A stretch of 9,920 nucleotides of DNA from Chitinophagaceae bacterium. Its GTDB lineage: Bacteria > Bacteroidota > Bacteroidia > Chitinophagales > Chitinophagaceae. The stretch spans positions 1 through 9,920 of the forward strand of contig JACFNM010000139.1 of NCBI GenBank assembly GCA_019454915.1, read 5' to 3'. This document shows positions 1 through 6,863 of this stretch, one piece after another. The position numbers were made by a program, and so were the translations under genes. Position 1 is the stretch's first letter. Every line of letters starts with the position of its first letter. The notes under the pieces were generated by a model. The model searched no databases, was not told the DNA's origin, and saw only the letters and a program-made list of their open reading frames with translations.

Positions 1-43
1 TGTTACATTGCTAAGCATATAGTTGGTTTTGTTTTAAGTTATC

Positions 44-65
44 CGGGATCTGTTCCCGTTTGTTT
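44..65 (+). terminator. Weak intrinsic-terminator-like hairpin
   Basis: A 5-bp stem (CGGGA at 44-48, TCCCG at 54-58) with a 5-nt loop is followed by TTTGTTT at 59-65. This is the minimum form of a rho-independent terminator, and would serve a plus-strand gene ending left of the window. The stem is short and the T run is interrupted, so it may be chance. Confidence 0.3.
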
Positions 66-99
66 ACAATGCAAATATGGATTGTGTCGAAAGGGCTTT

Positions 100-129
100 T
101 TCACAATTTGTACCGTATTCGGTAAAATT
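100..129 (+). repeat. Diverged 30-nt direct repeat, copy 1
   Basis: By hand alignment this copy matches 231-260 at 24 of 30 positions, with the first 18 bases matching at 16 (both begin TTCACAAT and share TACCGTA). The two copies are 131 bases apart and would fall in different reading frames of any overlapping ORF, so the similarity is at DNA level, not a protein repeat. Possible roles are protein-binding sites or the remains of a recombination or transposon end. No transposase or integrase is visible nearby. Confidence 0.5.
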
Positions 130-219
130 TATTTTGAAGTATTTTTTGGATGGAATTATGAGAAGATCCAGGGCTGGGACACGGAAAGGCATTGTTACTG
201 ATGAGGAATACGCAATTCC

Positions 220-236
220 TGTGAATATTATTCACA
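220..236. repeat. 17-nt perfect palindrome (operator-like)
   Basis: TGTGAATA, one central T, then TATTCACA form two 8-bp arms of a perfect inverted repeat. The right arm overlaps the start of the second direct-repeat copy at 231. Size and symmetry are those of a dimeric regulator site, but there is no clear promoter or gene start beside it. It lies 65 bases past the hipA stop. Confidence 0.45.
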
Positions 237-260
237 ATCTATACCGTACTCTGAAAAATA
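231..260 (+). repeat. Diverged 30-nt direct repeat, copy 2
   Basis: Second copy of the 100-129 repeat (24 of 30 matches, same orientation). Its first six bases (231-236) also form part of the right arm of the 220-236 palindrome, so the two signals overlap. Copy 1 has no matching palindrome around it. The function is not known. Confidence 0.5.
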
Positions 261-300
261 AGTTTTTCGGGCTCAGAAAGAAGTAATCCGGCAGGGAGGG

Positions 301-1563
301 TCAGCCGGTTATAAATGCAGGCTCCATTATGGCCTGCTCCTGCTTTGAAATTCCGATATCCTGTGCAATCTTCCGCCAATTGCTCACAGCGGATTTTATT
401 TGTTCAACAATAGCTGTCGCGTATTTTTCTTTTAACCTGAAATACCCGGCTACAGATAACGCCAGGCCGGGATCAAGCGCATTATCATCCTCGGAAATGT
501 TGAGCGTTAACCCCGTTCCATCCGGGAAAGGATTAACATCGTATATAGGAGACAAAACCCATCCGGAATCGGTGAGCAGGAAACCATGATTGCGCAAATG
601 GTCGTCCGTATTTTTAATACAGATATTTAAGACAATCCGTTTCCAGAGTTCTTTTAATTCTTCATCTACATGGCTCCCGTTTTGCATAATGAATTCGGCA
701 AGTTCCAGGTAGCTCACGCCGGCGTGATGGTCCGCTCCGTCGTTATACCCTAACAGGGTCATGGCAGATGCAAAATGTATCCGTTCACCTTTTTCATTCC
801 GGTCAAACCGTTTGTTTAGGAAAGTATGATGCTTGCCGGAAAATTGTTTTGCCATAACAGATGAAATACGGATGCCGGCATCGGAAGCAATTGTGAAAGC
901 AACCATTTCCCATGCGCCGATATTCCATTCATCGTTGCCGCTCGGGAACTTGGCAATCCATAAATTTCCTTTCGGATCCTGGATACTTGCTTTCGGCCTT
1001 GCGCCGCCGAGCGAAGAACCGGGGGCGATCAGCATATTCAACCACTTTAATGCTTCGTCGTCTTCTTTATCTTCATCTTTTTCCAATTCCAGGCTGGCAT
1101 GTTCCAGCTCTCTCAGGGATGCCCAGGGCGGGGTGGCTAAAGTTTTTTCCGTACTAAGGAATGGACCTTCAGGGTCAGTTTTGAACCGTAAACCGCCCAT
1201 GCGGTGCTTATCATATACGCCCAACAGAAAATCAGACTCAAAAAGTGTATGGGGTTTTCTGCCTTCCTTCCTGGCTATAATGGCTTCCCTTCTTTTCATC
1301 AGCACTCTTCCCCATCTGTCGGGTGAGGAATCGAGGAATAAACCAAAATTCGGTTTGTCTTCACTGTTATATTGTGGCCCACCGTACAGTTGCAGGTTAG
1401 GATCAAGGTTAAGGGAATTGCCGGATTTCAGCCAGTCGTTATCGTATTCAAAGGAAAAAATCTCTTTCCCCCTGACGAAGCTGGCAGATAATACACCCAT
1501 CAGAGTTGAACCTTCCAACCCGACCCAGTCCGCATACACATATATGGTTCTATTGTTTGCCAT
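301..1563 (-). CDS. hipA: HipA-family serine/threonine kinase toxin
   Basis: A 420-residue HipA-type kinase. In studied members the kinase phosphorylates a translation target such as glutamyl-tRNA synthetase and causes growth arrest; the target here is not known. Visible motifs: GSSLGGARPKA at 182-192 (the Ser/Gly-rich loop near the ATP site; in E. coli HipA a serine in this part of the protein is autophosphorylated), the nucleotide-contacting lysine in WIAKF at 205, KRFDR at 251-255, the catalytic loop NTDDHLRNHG at 318-327, and the metal-binding Asp in IYDVNP at 342. All key kinase residues look intact, so the toxin should be active. Its ATG overlaps the end of hipB by 14 nt, which fits translational coupling in an antitoxin-first operon. 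A weak stem (288-292 with 304-308) surrounds the stop codon. Confidence 0.93.
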   Translation of the reverse strand: MANNRTIYVYADWVGLEGSTLMGVLSASFVRGKEIFSFEYDNDWLKSGNSLNLDPNLQLYGGPQYNSEDKPNFGLFLDSSPDRWGRVLMKRREAIIARKEGRKPHTLFESDFLLGVYDKHRMGGLRFKTDPEGPFLSTEKTLATPPWASLRELEHASLELEKDEDKEDDEALKWLNMLIAPGSSLGGARPKASIQDPKGNLWIAKFPSGNDEWNIGAWEMVAFTIASDAGIRISSVMAKQFSGKHHTFLNKRFDRNEKGERIHFASAMTLLGYNDGADHHAGVSYLELAEFIMQNGSHVDEELKELWKRIVLNICIKNTDDHLRNHGFLLTDSGWVLSPIYDVNPFPDGTGLTLNISEDDNALDPGLALSVAGYFRLKEKYATAIVEQIKSAVSNWRKIAQDIGISKQEQAIMEPAFITG

Positions 1564-1882
1564 CCTTTTTTATTTTTCTTTTTGGCGCTCTTTCTTTTGT
1601 GATCAGGCCGGCATCCTGGAGTTTACGGCCTAATTCATCGTCGGCGGCAATCTTCAAAAAATCCTTTTCCAGTCCCAAAACAAACAATACAAGGAAATAA
1701 GCCCCCATAGCTACGGAAGGCGTTCCTTTTTCTATTTGCCAGAGTGTGGCCCGGCTTATGTTCGCACGTTCCGCTACCTGTTCAGTGCTTAATTTTCTCC
1801 TGAGCCTTGCTAACTTTATATTTTCACCCATGGTGGCCAACACTTTGGCGCCCTTAGGGGTTATGACAAGTTTTTCCTTCAT
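1550..1882 (-). CDS. hipB: HipB-like XRE-family antitoxin
   Basis: A 110-residue DNA-binding antitoxin. A Cro/C1-type helix-turn-helix spans about residues 18-75, with LSTEQVAERANISRATLWQ as the two core helices (31-49) and WQIEKG immediately after. The C-terminus is basic (KRKIKKDGK, 101-109). HipB proteins neutralise HipA and repress their own operon. The gene precedes hipA and overlaps it by 14 nt. The ATG at 1882 is directly downstream of a -7 box flanked by two matching inverted repeats, so autoregulation is well supported by sequence layout. The upstream gene (rteC-like) ends 63 bases before this start on the same strand, so some read-through is possible. Confidence 0.92.
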   Translation of the reverse strand: MKEKLVITPKGAKVLATMGENIKLARLRRKLSTEQVAERANISRATLWQIEKGTPSVAMGAYFLVLFVLGLEKDFLKIAADDELGRKLQDAGLITKERAPKRKIKKDGKQ

Positions 1883-1885
1883 AAT

Positions 1886-1901
1886 GTTTTATATGATAAA
1901 C
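1886..1901. promoter_or_regulatory. Proposed HipB operator O1
   Basis: A 16-bp inverted repeat of form GTTTW, six bases, TAAAC, starting 4 bases upstream of the hipB ATG. It covers the likely transcription start and touches the end of the -7 box. The same pattern occurs at 1917-1932, with centres 31 bp apart, about three helical turns, so two dimers could bind the same face of the DNA. Confidence 0.6.
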
Positions 1902-1908
1902 AAAGGTA
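1901..1908 (-). promoter_or_regulatory. hipBA promoter -7 box
   Basis: On the minus strand this reads TACCTTTG, an exact match to the Bacteroidota -7 consensus TAnnTTTG. It lies between the two proposed HipB operators. The -33 region falls in the left part of operator O2, where only a poor TTTG-like match (TGTTT) is seen. The predicted leader is only about a dozen bases. Confidence 0.6.
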
Positions 1909-1916
1909 GGAAAATT

Positions 1917-1932
1917 GTTTATTTTATTAAAC
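1917..1932. promoter_or_regulatory. Proposed HipB operator O2
   Basis: GTTTA, six bases, TAAAC: a perfect 5-bp-arm inverted repeat of 16 bp, the same pattern as O1. It overlaps the expected -33 region of the hipBA promoter. Binding here and at O1 would block both ends of the promoter. Confidence 0.6.
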
Positions 1933-1945
1933 ATTATTTAATTTC

Positions 1946-2791
1946 TTAAAAATACTCATCCGCCTCATCCATTCTTTTGATCAGCATTTCCTTCATCCGG
2001 TCAAGGAACTGGGTACGCCCTTTTTTACGCAGGCGTATTTCCTGGAAGGCGCGGGAGTAGTTGCCCAGGTCAATATGGAAAGCTATTTCAAACAGCCTTG
2101 CGATCTGTCTCAGTTCAGCTTTGGAATTATTGAGCGAACCCATGCTTTGGAGGGCATAAAGTATTTCTATCAGCCCTGTTTTTTTATCGGTCCAGGGAAG
2201 GGATACCTGCGCCAGTTCCGAAGCACCTGCCTGGGATGAGCCGTTTATTTGTTGATGAATGGCGGTACGGATATAGGCATTCAGCTTTTCGTAGGCCAGT
2301 ATTTTGGCCAGCTTAAAACTATAGAGCGTTGAAAATTCCGGGTCAATATCCAGGACGTATTCAGGCAGCAGCGTGCCATGGTTGGCGCCACGGGTAAAGA
2401 ATACTTCATCCTGGTCCGTTTTGCCCGTTCTGTAGTAAATGTACAAGCGGTGATTTCGTTCAAAGAAACGGTTAATGCGTTCCGTAAACTGCTTATAGTA
2501 TTGTTGCAGTGCCTGCTCATCTGCCAAAGGCATACCCGCTTCGAGGTGAAAGACTTCTTTAAAATAAATAAGCTGCTTCAGGTACAAAGGCTTCAGGTGC
2601 TTGAAAAAATGAATTTCTTCTGCCTTATCCTTAAAGCCGTGGGAAAGGATAAATTCCTTCAGCTTTTGCAGGTACCGTTGTACAACCTGGTAGGACCGCT
2701 CGGCTGCCTGCAGGTTGTTTTCGCTGGTATTAGCAATCTCCTGCAATACTGTCTGCATCTCGGCCAGTTCGCCGTTAGTAAACGTTTTCAT
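1946..2791 (-). CDS. rteC: RteC-family protein
   Basis: A 281-residue RteC-domain protein. Family signatures include EIHFFKHLKP (59-68), QLIYFKEVFHLE (73-84), PWTDKKTGLIEILYAL (199-214) and, near the end, FHIDLGNYSRAFQEIRLRKK (238-257) followed by RTQFLD and KRMDEADE. In the Bacteroides conjugative transposon CTnDOT, RteC activates the excision operon, but many RteC-domain proteins are encoded outside intact elements. No integrase, excisionase or conjugation gene is in the window, so a role in mobility is only inferred. The ATG at 2791 is set by a strong Shine-Dalgarno sequence. Its stop is 63 bases upstream of hipB on the same strand. Confidence 0.88.
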   Translation of the reverse strand: MKTFTNGELAEMQTVLQEIANTSENNLQAAERSYQVVQRYLQKLKEFILSHGFKDKAEEIHFFKHLKPLYLKQLIYFKEVFHLEAGMPLADEQALQQYYKQFTERINRFFERNHRLYIYYRTGKTDQDEVFFTRGANHGTLLPEYVLDIDPEFSTLYSFKLAKILAYEKLNAYIRTAIHQQINGSSQAGASELAQVSLPWTDKKTGLIEILYALQSMGSLNNSKAELRQIARLFEIAFHIDLGNYSRAFQEIRLRKKGRTQFLDRMKEMLIKRMDEADEYF

Positions 2792-2796
2792 CTTCC

Positions 2797-2803
2797 CTCC
2801 TTT
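2797..2803 (-). promoter_or_regulatory. Strong Shine-Dalgarno of rteC
   Basis: The minus strand reads AAAGGAG (in the longer AAAGGAGGG) just ahead of the rteC ATG. Such sites are uncommon in Bacteroidota, where most genes lack one. None of the other genes in this window shows a comparable site. It fixes the rteC start and suggests efficient initiation or a different origin for this gene. Confidence 0.7.
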
Positions 2804-2832
2804 GTTAAATTCTGTTAGGGCAAAAGGTGATG

Positions 2833-2865
2833 CTAAACTATACAGCGAAGTGTGTCAAAGACAAA
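2833..2865 (-). promoter_or_regulatory. Candidate rteC promoter
   Basis: On the minus strand TTTG (2862-2865) is followed after 21 bases by TAGTTTAG (2833-2840), close to the Bacteroidota -33 TTTG / -7 TAnnTTTG pattern. A second TTTG at 2856-2859 has a shorter spacing of 15. The leader to the ATG at 2791 would be about 35 nt and contains the Shine-Dalgarno sequence. Confidence 0.45.
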
Positions 2866-2926
2866 TTTTCAAGACCGGGATATGGCCAGTGACTCATATC
2901 CGAAGGTGAAATATGGGTTTGTGTAT

Positions 2927-2940
2927 ATGAAATATTTCAT
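2927..2940. repeat. 14-bp perfect palindrome between rteC and lanB
   Basis: ATGAAATATTTCAT is a perfect inverted repeat without a spacer, in the 316-base gap between the divergent rteC and lanB genes. It directly follows TTTGTGTATAT (2918-2928), an 11-mer also found at 7943-7953 at the start of the peptide-gene upstream element. It may be a regulator site; no repressor can be assigned. The rest of this gap holds only the promoter elements listed separately. Confidence 0.4.
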
Positions 2941-3030
2941 TCCCACGACGGGACAGCAAATTTAATTATTGAAAACCATACAGGTTGGCGACTGCTGTGA
3001 GCGTGATTGCCATAATCTGCAGCAAAGAGG

Positions 3031-3063
3031 TTTGTGTCCTCATTGCCGCCTTGTTCATGTAAT
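3031..3063 (+). promoter_or_regulatory. lanB upstream element shared with peptide gene
   Basis: TTTGTGT (3031-3037), ten variable bases, then GCCTTGTTCATGTAAT (3048-3063). The same layout, with the same spacing and 22 of 23 matching bases in the two blocks, occurs at 7943-7975. A TTTATTT(TT)CAG stretch follows in both. The element ends 44 bases before the lanB ATG. TTTGTGT and the TTCATGTAA inside block two start 23 bases apart and resemble each other weakly as direct half-sites (better at the peptide gene), a geometry near that of LytTR-type sites. Downstream bases match TAnnTTTG only poorly, consistent with activator dependence. Confidence 0.6.
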
Positions 3064-3107
3064 TTATTTTTCAGGCTGCTGCTGCCGACATATTTTCCGG
3101 TCAATTA

Positions 3108-6100
3108 ATGCCTTATATGGTGAATGATACTGTTTCCGTTTCGCAATACAGCTTTTCTGATACGCTTGTGCTCAGAACCCCCGCATATTCCTGCCAGGGC
3201 TATGCCGGTAAAAACTGGGACAGGTGCCTGGAAGAACCTTTTTTCAGGGCTTCCATCAATATTGCCAGCCAATCACTGTACGGTGAATTGAACAAACACC
3301 GGGATGATATTTCAAAATTACCCGCCAAATGCCTTAACAGCCTTTGGAAATACCATAACAGGATGTTGTACCGTCCAACACCTTTCGGGTTATGCTCCGG
3401 TTTTTCCACCATTCAATGGAGCGCTGAGTACGAGGTTATCCGTTTGCCGGAACATATCAGGATACACCTGCAACCGGATTATAAATCAGTGCTGACGCAG
3501 GCAAGCAGCCTGCTGGCCGATTCCGGTTTACAACACCATTATCTACCCAACCCATCCATATATCCCGTACAGGACAATTACAGGTATATGCGATACTTCG
3601 ACGGGCAGCAACCGGGGAAAAGAACTTTTCAAATTCAGGCTTTGGACAGGGATATGTACACGGCAGCTTTGCTTCTGCATTGCACAAAGCCGTTGACAGA
3701 AGATGAGCTTTCCCGCTTTATTGCAACACAATTCGGTTTTAGTGAACAGGAAAGCTCTCATTATGTACAGTCCCTTGTAGCGGCACAGGTATTCATTCCC
3801 GTTGTACAGGCCAATATTACCGGGGAAGATTATTTGCATAGGGTGAGGCAACTTATAGGGAGCAAGGAACAAGCTCCTTTCGACAACAGTATTTACACAG
3901 GGGCTAAAGAAGATTTTAACTGCAAGCTGCTGAACGAAGCCGGACATACATACTATGTAAACATGGAGCGTTCTCCGGTATGCGGTGGCCTTTCAGAAAA
4001 ATACCAGCAGGTTATTTCAGACGGGCTTTACTGCCTGGAACGTTTAGTTCCTTTTCAGCCGCAAGGGGGTTTGCAGGATTTTATAAAAGCCTTCCGCAAT
4101 AAATTTGATAAGCAATGCTTGCCGCTGTTACAGGCATTGGATCCTGAAGTAGGCATTGGTTACCAGGGGCTTGGTACCGCCCGCGATATACCTGCTATTC
4201 TGAAAGACATTGCTGCATCCGCACCCGCAAGCCATCCAGGAGCTGTAACATGGACGGCAGCACATGCACTGCTGATGCAGAAATGGAATGCAGCAGGAAC
4301 CTACGGCGCCCTGCAACTCTCAGAAACGGATTTGGAGTATTTAACATTGCCACCGTTTGTGTTGCCCAACAGTTGCTCCGTGATGTTCCGGGTTTGCAAC
4401 GAAGGTGTTTATATCGAACATGCCGGCGGTGTAACGGCTACTGCTATTGCCGGGCGTTTTACAGCCCTGAATGAAAATGTTTACAGGATGGCAAAAGAAC
4501 TGGCCGTACAGGAAGAAGAAGCCAACCCGGGAATATTGTTTGCTGAACTGGCTTATATATCCGACCTGCACACGGCCAATATCGACAGGAGGGAAAACCT
4601 GTACTCCTTTGAGATACCTGTATTATGCGGTTCGGTTATAGAAGCGGAAAAGCAGATTGCGCTGAATGATATATGGGTGTGTATTGAAGGTGATGAAATT
4701 GTACTCTGGTCAAAAAAGCACAGGCGGCGTATCATTCCGCGGCTCAGTTCGGCATTCAATTATGTTCGCAGCGACCTGGCGGTGTTCCGCTTTTTGTGCG
4801 ACCTGCAATACCAGGGCCTCCGCCCAGGCTTTTCACTGGATATGGAATATTTTTTCCCGGGACTTTCTTTTTATCCGCGTACCTGTTATAAAACGGCGAT
4901 CCTGCACCTGGCAAAATGGGTATTAAAAAGGCGGGAATTTGAGCATGTTATCAAGGCGGACATCTCCGCACAACTCACTGAATGGCGGATGCTCAGTGAA
5001 AGATTGCAGTTGCCCAGGCATATATCGGTTGACCAGTACGATCACCAGCTTGTGTTTGACCAGCAAGACTCTGCCGGTATGGAACAGTTGCTTTCCCTGT
5101 TAAAAACAGCGGATAAAATAATCATCCGGGAGTATATATTTAACTGTGGGGAAGATGCACTGGTGCAGGACGAGAAAGGAATGCCCTATATCCATCAATT
5201 CATCGCATCGCTAAGCCATGACAGGTGTATTTATCGTCCGGGGAATTTTCCACTGTCAGCGGAACGGGCAGAAGAATCCGCAAAACGCCTTTTTATACCC
5301 GGCAGCGAATGGTTGTATTATAAACTGTATATACACCCTATCCGCAGCAACGAGCTTATCAAAAATCATATCCTGCCCTGTCTTCACAAGCTGCAATTAC
5401 AGGGATTGGTAAAAAAATGGTTTTTTATCCGCTACGCCGATCCGGGTTATCACCTGCGACTCAGATTTAATATCATTCCCAAACAGGCCGGCTACGCGAT
5501 ATTCAGACTTGAAAAGGTCTTGAATAGTATGGCGGAATCGGGCATCATTCAATCTCATAGCCTGAGTGCTTATGAAAGGGAACTGGAGCGCTATACACCG
5601 GAACTGATTACTGATTGCGAAAATTGGTTTTGCAGCAGCACCGCACTGATAACAGCTTGGATAGCCTCTGTTAATACAGACGATGCATCTTATGATTACT
5701 ATGCCATCGTACCATTGTCGGTGGATATAATGCTACGAGCCTTTGGTTATGGTGACACTGACGCAGCGAGATTATTCGAAGACCTATACCAGGGAATGTC
5801 GGCAGGCGCTGAAAACAATCCCGGTACAAAGCAGGTGCAATCAAAATACCGGGAATTAAAACAGGCAGTGTTTATGAATGCGCTGCATACCGATATGAAC
5901 GCAGGAGCATTGAAGAAGCCATACAAACTATTCCGGCAGTCCCTCTATGTGCTGGCTGAAAAATGCCGCCGGCACATGGATACGCAGCGAAAGGAATTAT
6001 TGTTTTCCGATCTTGTGCACATGCACTTCAACCGCTTGCTGGTAACGGACAGCTACCGGCAGGAAATGATATTGTATTATGCATTGTGGAAACACTATCA

Positions 6101-6134
6101 ATCTGCCGCATATCTTGCTGTGCGGCCTTTATAG
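3108..6134 (+). CDS. lanB: Class I lanthipeptide dehydratase (LanB), full length
   Basis: A 1008-residue single-chain LanB. Family enzymes use glutamyl-tRNA to glutamylate Ser/Thr in a precursor peptide, then eliminate glutamate to give Dha/Dhb. The N-terminal glutamylation domain (about residues 10-700) has the family signatures FFRASINIASQSLY (45-58) and YRPTPFGLCSGFS (88-100). The C-terminal SpaB_C/thiopeptide-type elimination domain begins near W735 and has WFFIRYADPGYHLRLRF ending at 787 and HMHFNRLL at 971-978, both typical. Its length is that of NisB-type fused enzymes, unlike the split pair of the Chitinophaga pinensin cluster. No LanC, LanT or protease gene adjoins it. The start is the first ATG; another in-frame ATG lies 9 bases on. 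No Shine-Dalgarno is seen. The last Leu codon (TTA) is the reverse complement of the response regulator's stop, so the genes overlap tail to tail by 6 nt. Confidence 0.93.
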   Translation: MPYMVNDTVSVSQYSFSDTLVLRTPAYSCQGYAGKNWDRCLEEPFFRASINIASQSLYGELNKHRDDISKLPAKCLNSLWKYHNRMLYRPTPFGLCSGFSTIQWSAEYEVIRLPEHIRIHLQPDYKSVLTQASSLLADSGLQHHYLPNPSIYPVQDNYRYMRYFDGQQPGKRTFQIQALDRDMYTAALLLHCTKPLTEDELSRFIATQFGFSEQESSHYVQSLVAAQVFIPVVQANITGEDYLHRVRQLIGSKEQAPFDNSIYTGAKEDFNCKLLNEAGHTYYVNMERSPVCGGLSEKYQQVISDGLYCLERLVPFQPQGGLQDFIKAFRNKFDKQCLPLLQALDPEVGIGYQGLGTARDIPAILKDIAASAPASHPGAVTWTAAHALLMQKWNAAGTYGALQLSETDLEYLTLPPFVLPNSCSVMFRVCNEGVYIEHAGGVTATAIAGRFTALNENVYRMAKELAVQEEEANPGILFAELAYISDLHTANIDRRENLYSFEIPVLCGSVIEAEKQIALNDIWVCIEGDEIVLWSKKHRRRIIPRLSSAFNYVRSDLAVFRFLCDLQYQGLRPGFSLDMEYFFPGLSFYPRTCYKTAILHLAKWVLKRREFEHVIKADISAQLTEWRMLSERLQLPRHISVDQYDHQLVFDQQDSAGMEQLLSLLKTADKIIIREYIFNCGEDALVQDEKGMPYIHQFIASLSHDRCIYRPGNFPLSAERAEESAKRLFIPGSEWLYYKLYIHPIRSNELIKNHILPCLHKLQLQGLVKKWFFIRYADPGYHLRLRFNIIPKQAGYAIFRLEKVLNSMAESGIIQSHSLSAYERELERYTPELITDCENWFCSSTALITAWIASVNTDDASYDYYAIVPLSVDIMLRAFGYGDTDAARLFEDLYQGMSAGAENNPGTKQVQSKYRELKQAVFMNALHTDMNAGALKKPYKLFRQSLYVLAEKCRRHMDTQRKELLFSDLVHMHFNRLLVTDSYRQEMILYYALWKHYQSAAYLAVRPL

Positions 6135-6863
6135 CCTTTTGCTCCTGACAAGCGTAGGGCTGATCATGTCAAGCATCTCTTTACGGTAACTTTGCGCCAG
6201 TGTAACGGCGCTGCCGTCAGTCAGGTGAATGATCCCGCTTTCAACGCTGCTAATTTTCGCAAGGTTAATGATAAAGGATTTGTGTACCCGCATGAAGCGG
6301 TCTGCAGGTAGGGTCTCTTCAATTTCCTTCATCGTGAGGTAGGTAAGATAGGCTGCATCGGCCAGGTGAATACGGATATAGTTTTGCGCACTTTCAATAT
6401 AAACAATGTCCACGTAACTGATACGGATGAGTTTTCCCTTTCCTTCGCTTTGAATGAAAAAATGATCTTTTTCTTTCACTTTTGACACTGCCCGTTCCGG
6501 ATTCAATTTTTCCTTTGCTTTATTGATCGCTTTTAAGAACCGTTCGTATGAAACAGGTTTTAGCAAATAATCCAGGGCATCTTTATCAAATGCCTTCACT
6601 GCATACTCAGAAAATGCAGTGGTAAAAATGATCCGGGTATACGTCCCTATCAGCTCTGCCAGCTCAATGCCCGAAAGTTGCGGCATATCAATATCGAGGA
6701 AAGTAATATCGGCAACAATGTCTCCGCCGGTTACTTTGTTCAGCGCCAGCAAAGGGTTGGTTTCAGCGCCGGCTAATTCGAGGCCCGGCGTGTTGATGAT
6801 AAATTTCCTGATCACATCAAGAGCATGTTCCTCATTATCAATAATAAAGCACCGGATATTCAT
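6129..6863 (-). CDS. LytTR-family response regulator
   Basis: A 244-residue regulator with a receiver domain (1-120) and a LytTR DNA-binding domain (about 137-240). Receiver residues are complete: acidic pocket D9 with E11-E12, phosphoacceptor D57 in FLDIDMP, T81/T82 and K102-P103. The LytTR part has the usual ISYVDIVYIES-NYI and RFMRVHKSFIIN motifs (about 148-163 and 189-200). It follows the kinase gene with a 4-nt ATGA overlap and is thus translationally coupled to it. It lies between lanB and the peptide gene, whose upstream regions share a sequence element, so it is the best local candidate to bind that element; this is inference. It ends overlapping the lanB end by 6 nt. Confidence 0.93.
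   Translation of the reverse strand: MNIRCFIIDNEEHALDVIRKFIINTPGLELAGAETNPLLALNKVTGGDIVADITFLDIDMPQLSGIELAELIGTYTRIIFTTAFSEYAVKAFDKDALDYLLKPVSYERFLKAINKAKEKLNPERAVSKVKEKDHFFIQSEGKGKLIRISYVDIVYIESAQNYIRIHLADAAYLTYLTMKEIEETLPADRFMRVHKSFIINLAKISSVESGIIHLTDGSAVTLAQSYRKEMLDMISPTLVRSKRL

Noticed and set aside
77..286. 69-residue plus-strand ORF in the left end of the window
   Set aside because: No recognisable domain, no clear promoter or ribosome site, and it is crossed by a DNA-level direct repeat in two different frames plus a palindrome, which fits noncoding sequence better.
288..308. CCGGC/GCCGG stem around the hipA stop codon as a terminator
   Set aside because: The 11-nt loop and 5-bp stem are weak and there is no run of T after it in the hipA direction.
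833..1633. 266-residue plus-strand ORF opposite hipA
   Set aside because: Ser/Pro-rich translation without domains, fully opposite a well-supported HipA kinase; an antisense shadow.
2831..2977. Very short plus-strand ORFs (about 12-20 codons) before lanB as precursor peptides
   Set aside because: Too short, without a leader-core layout or Ser/Thr enrichment; chance frames in the intergenic gap.
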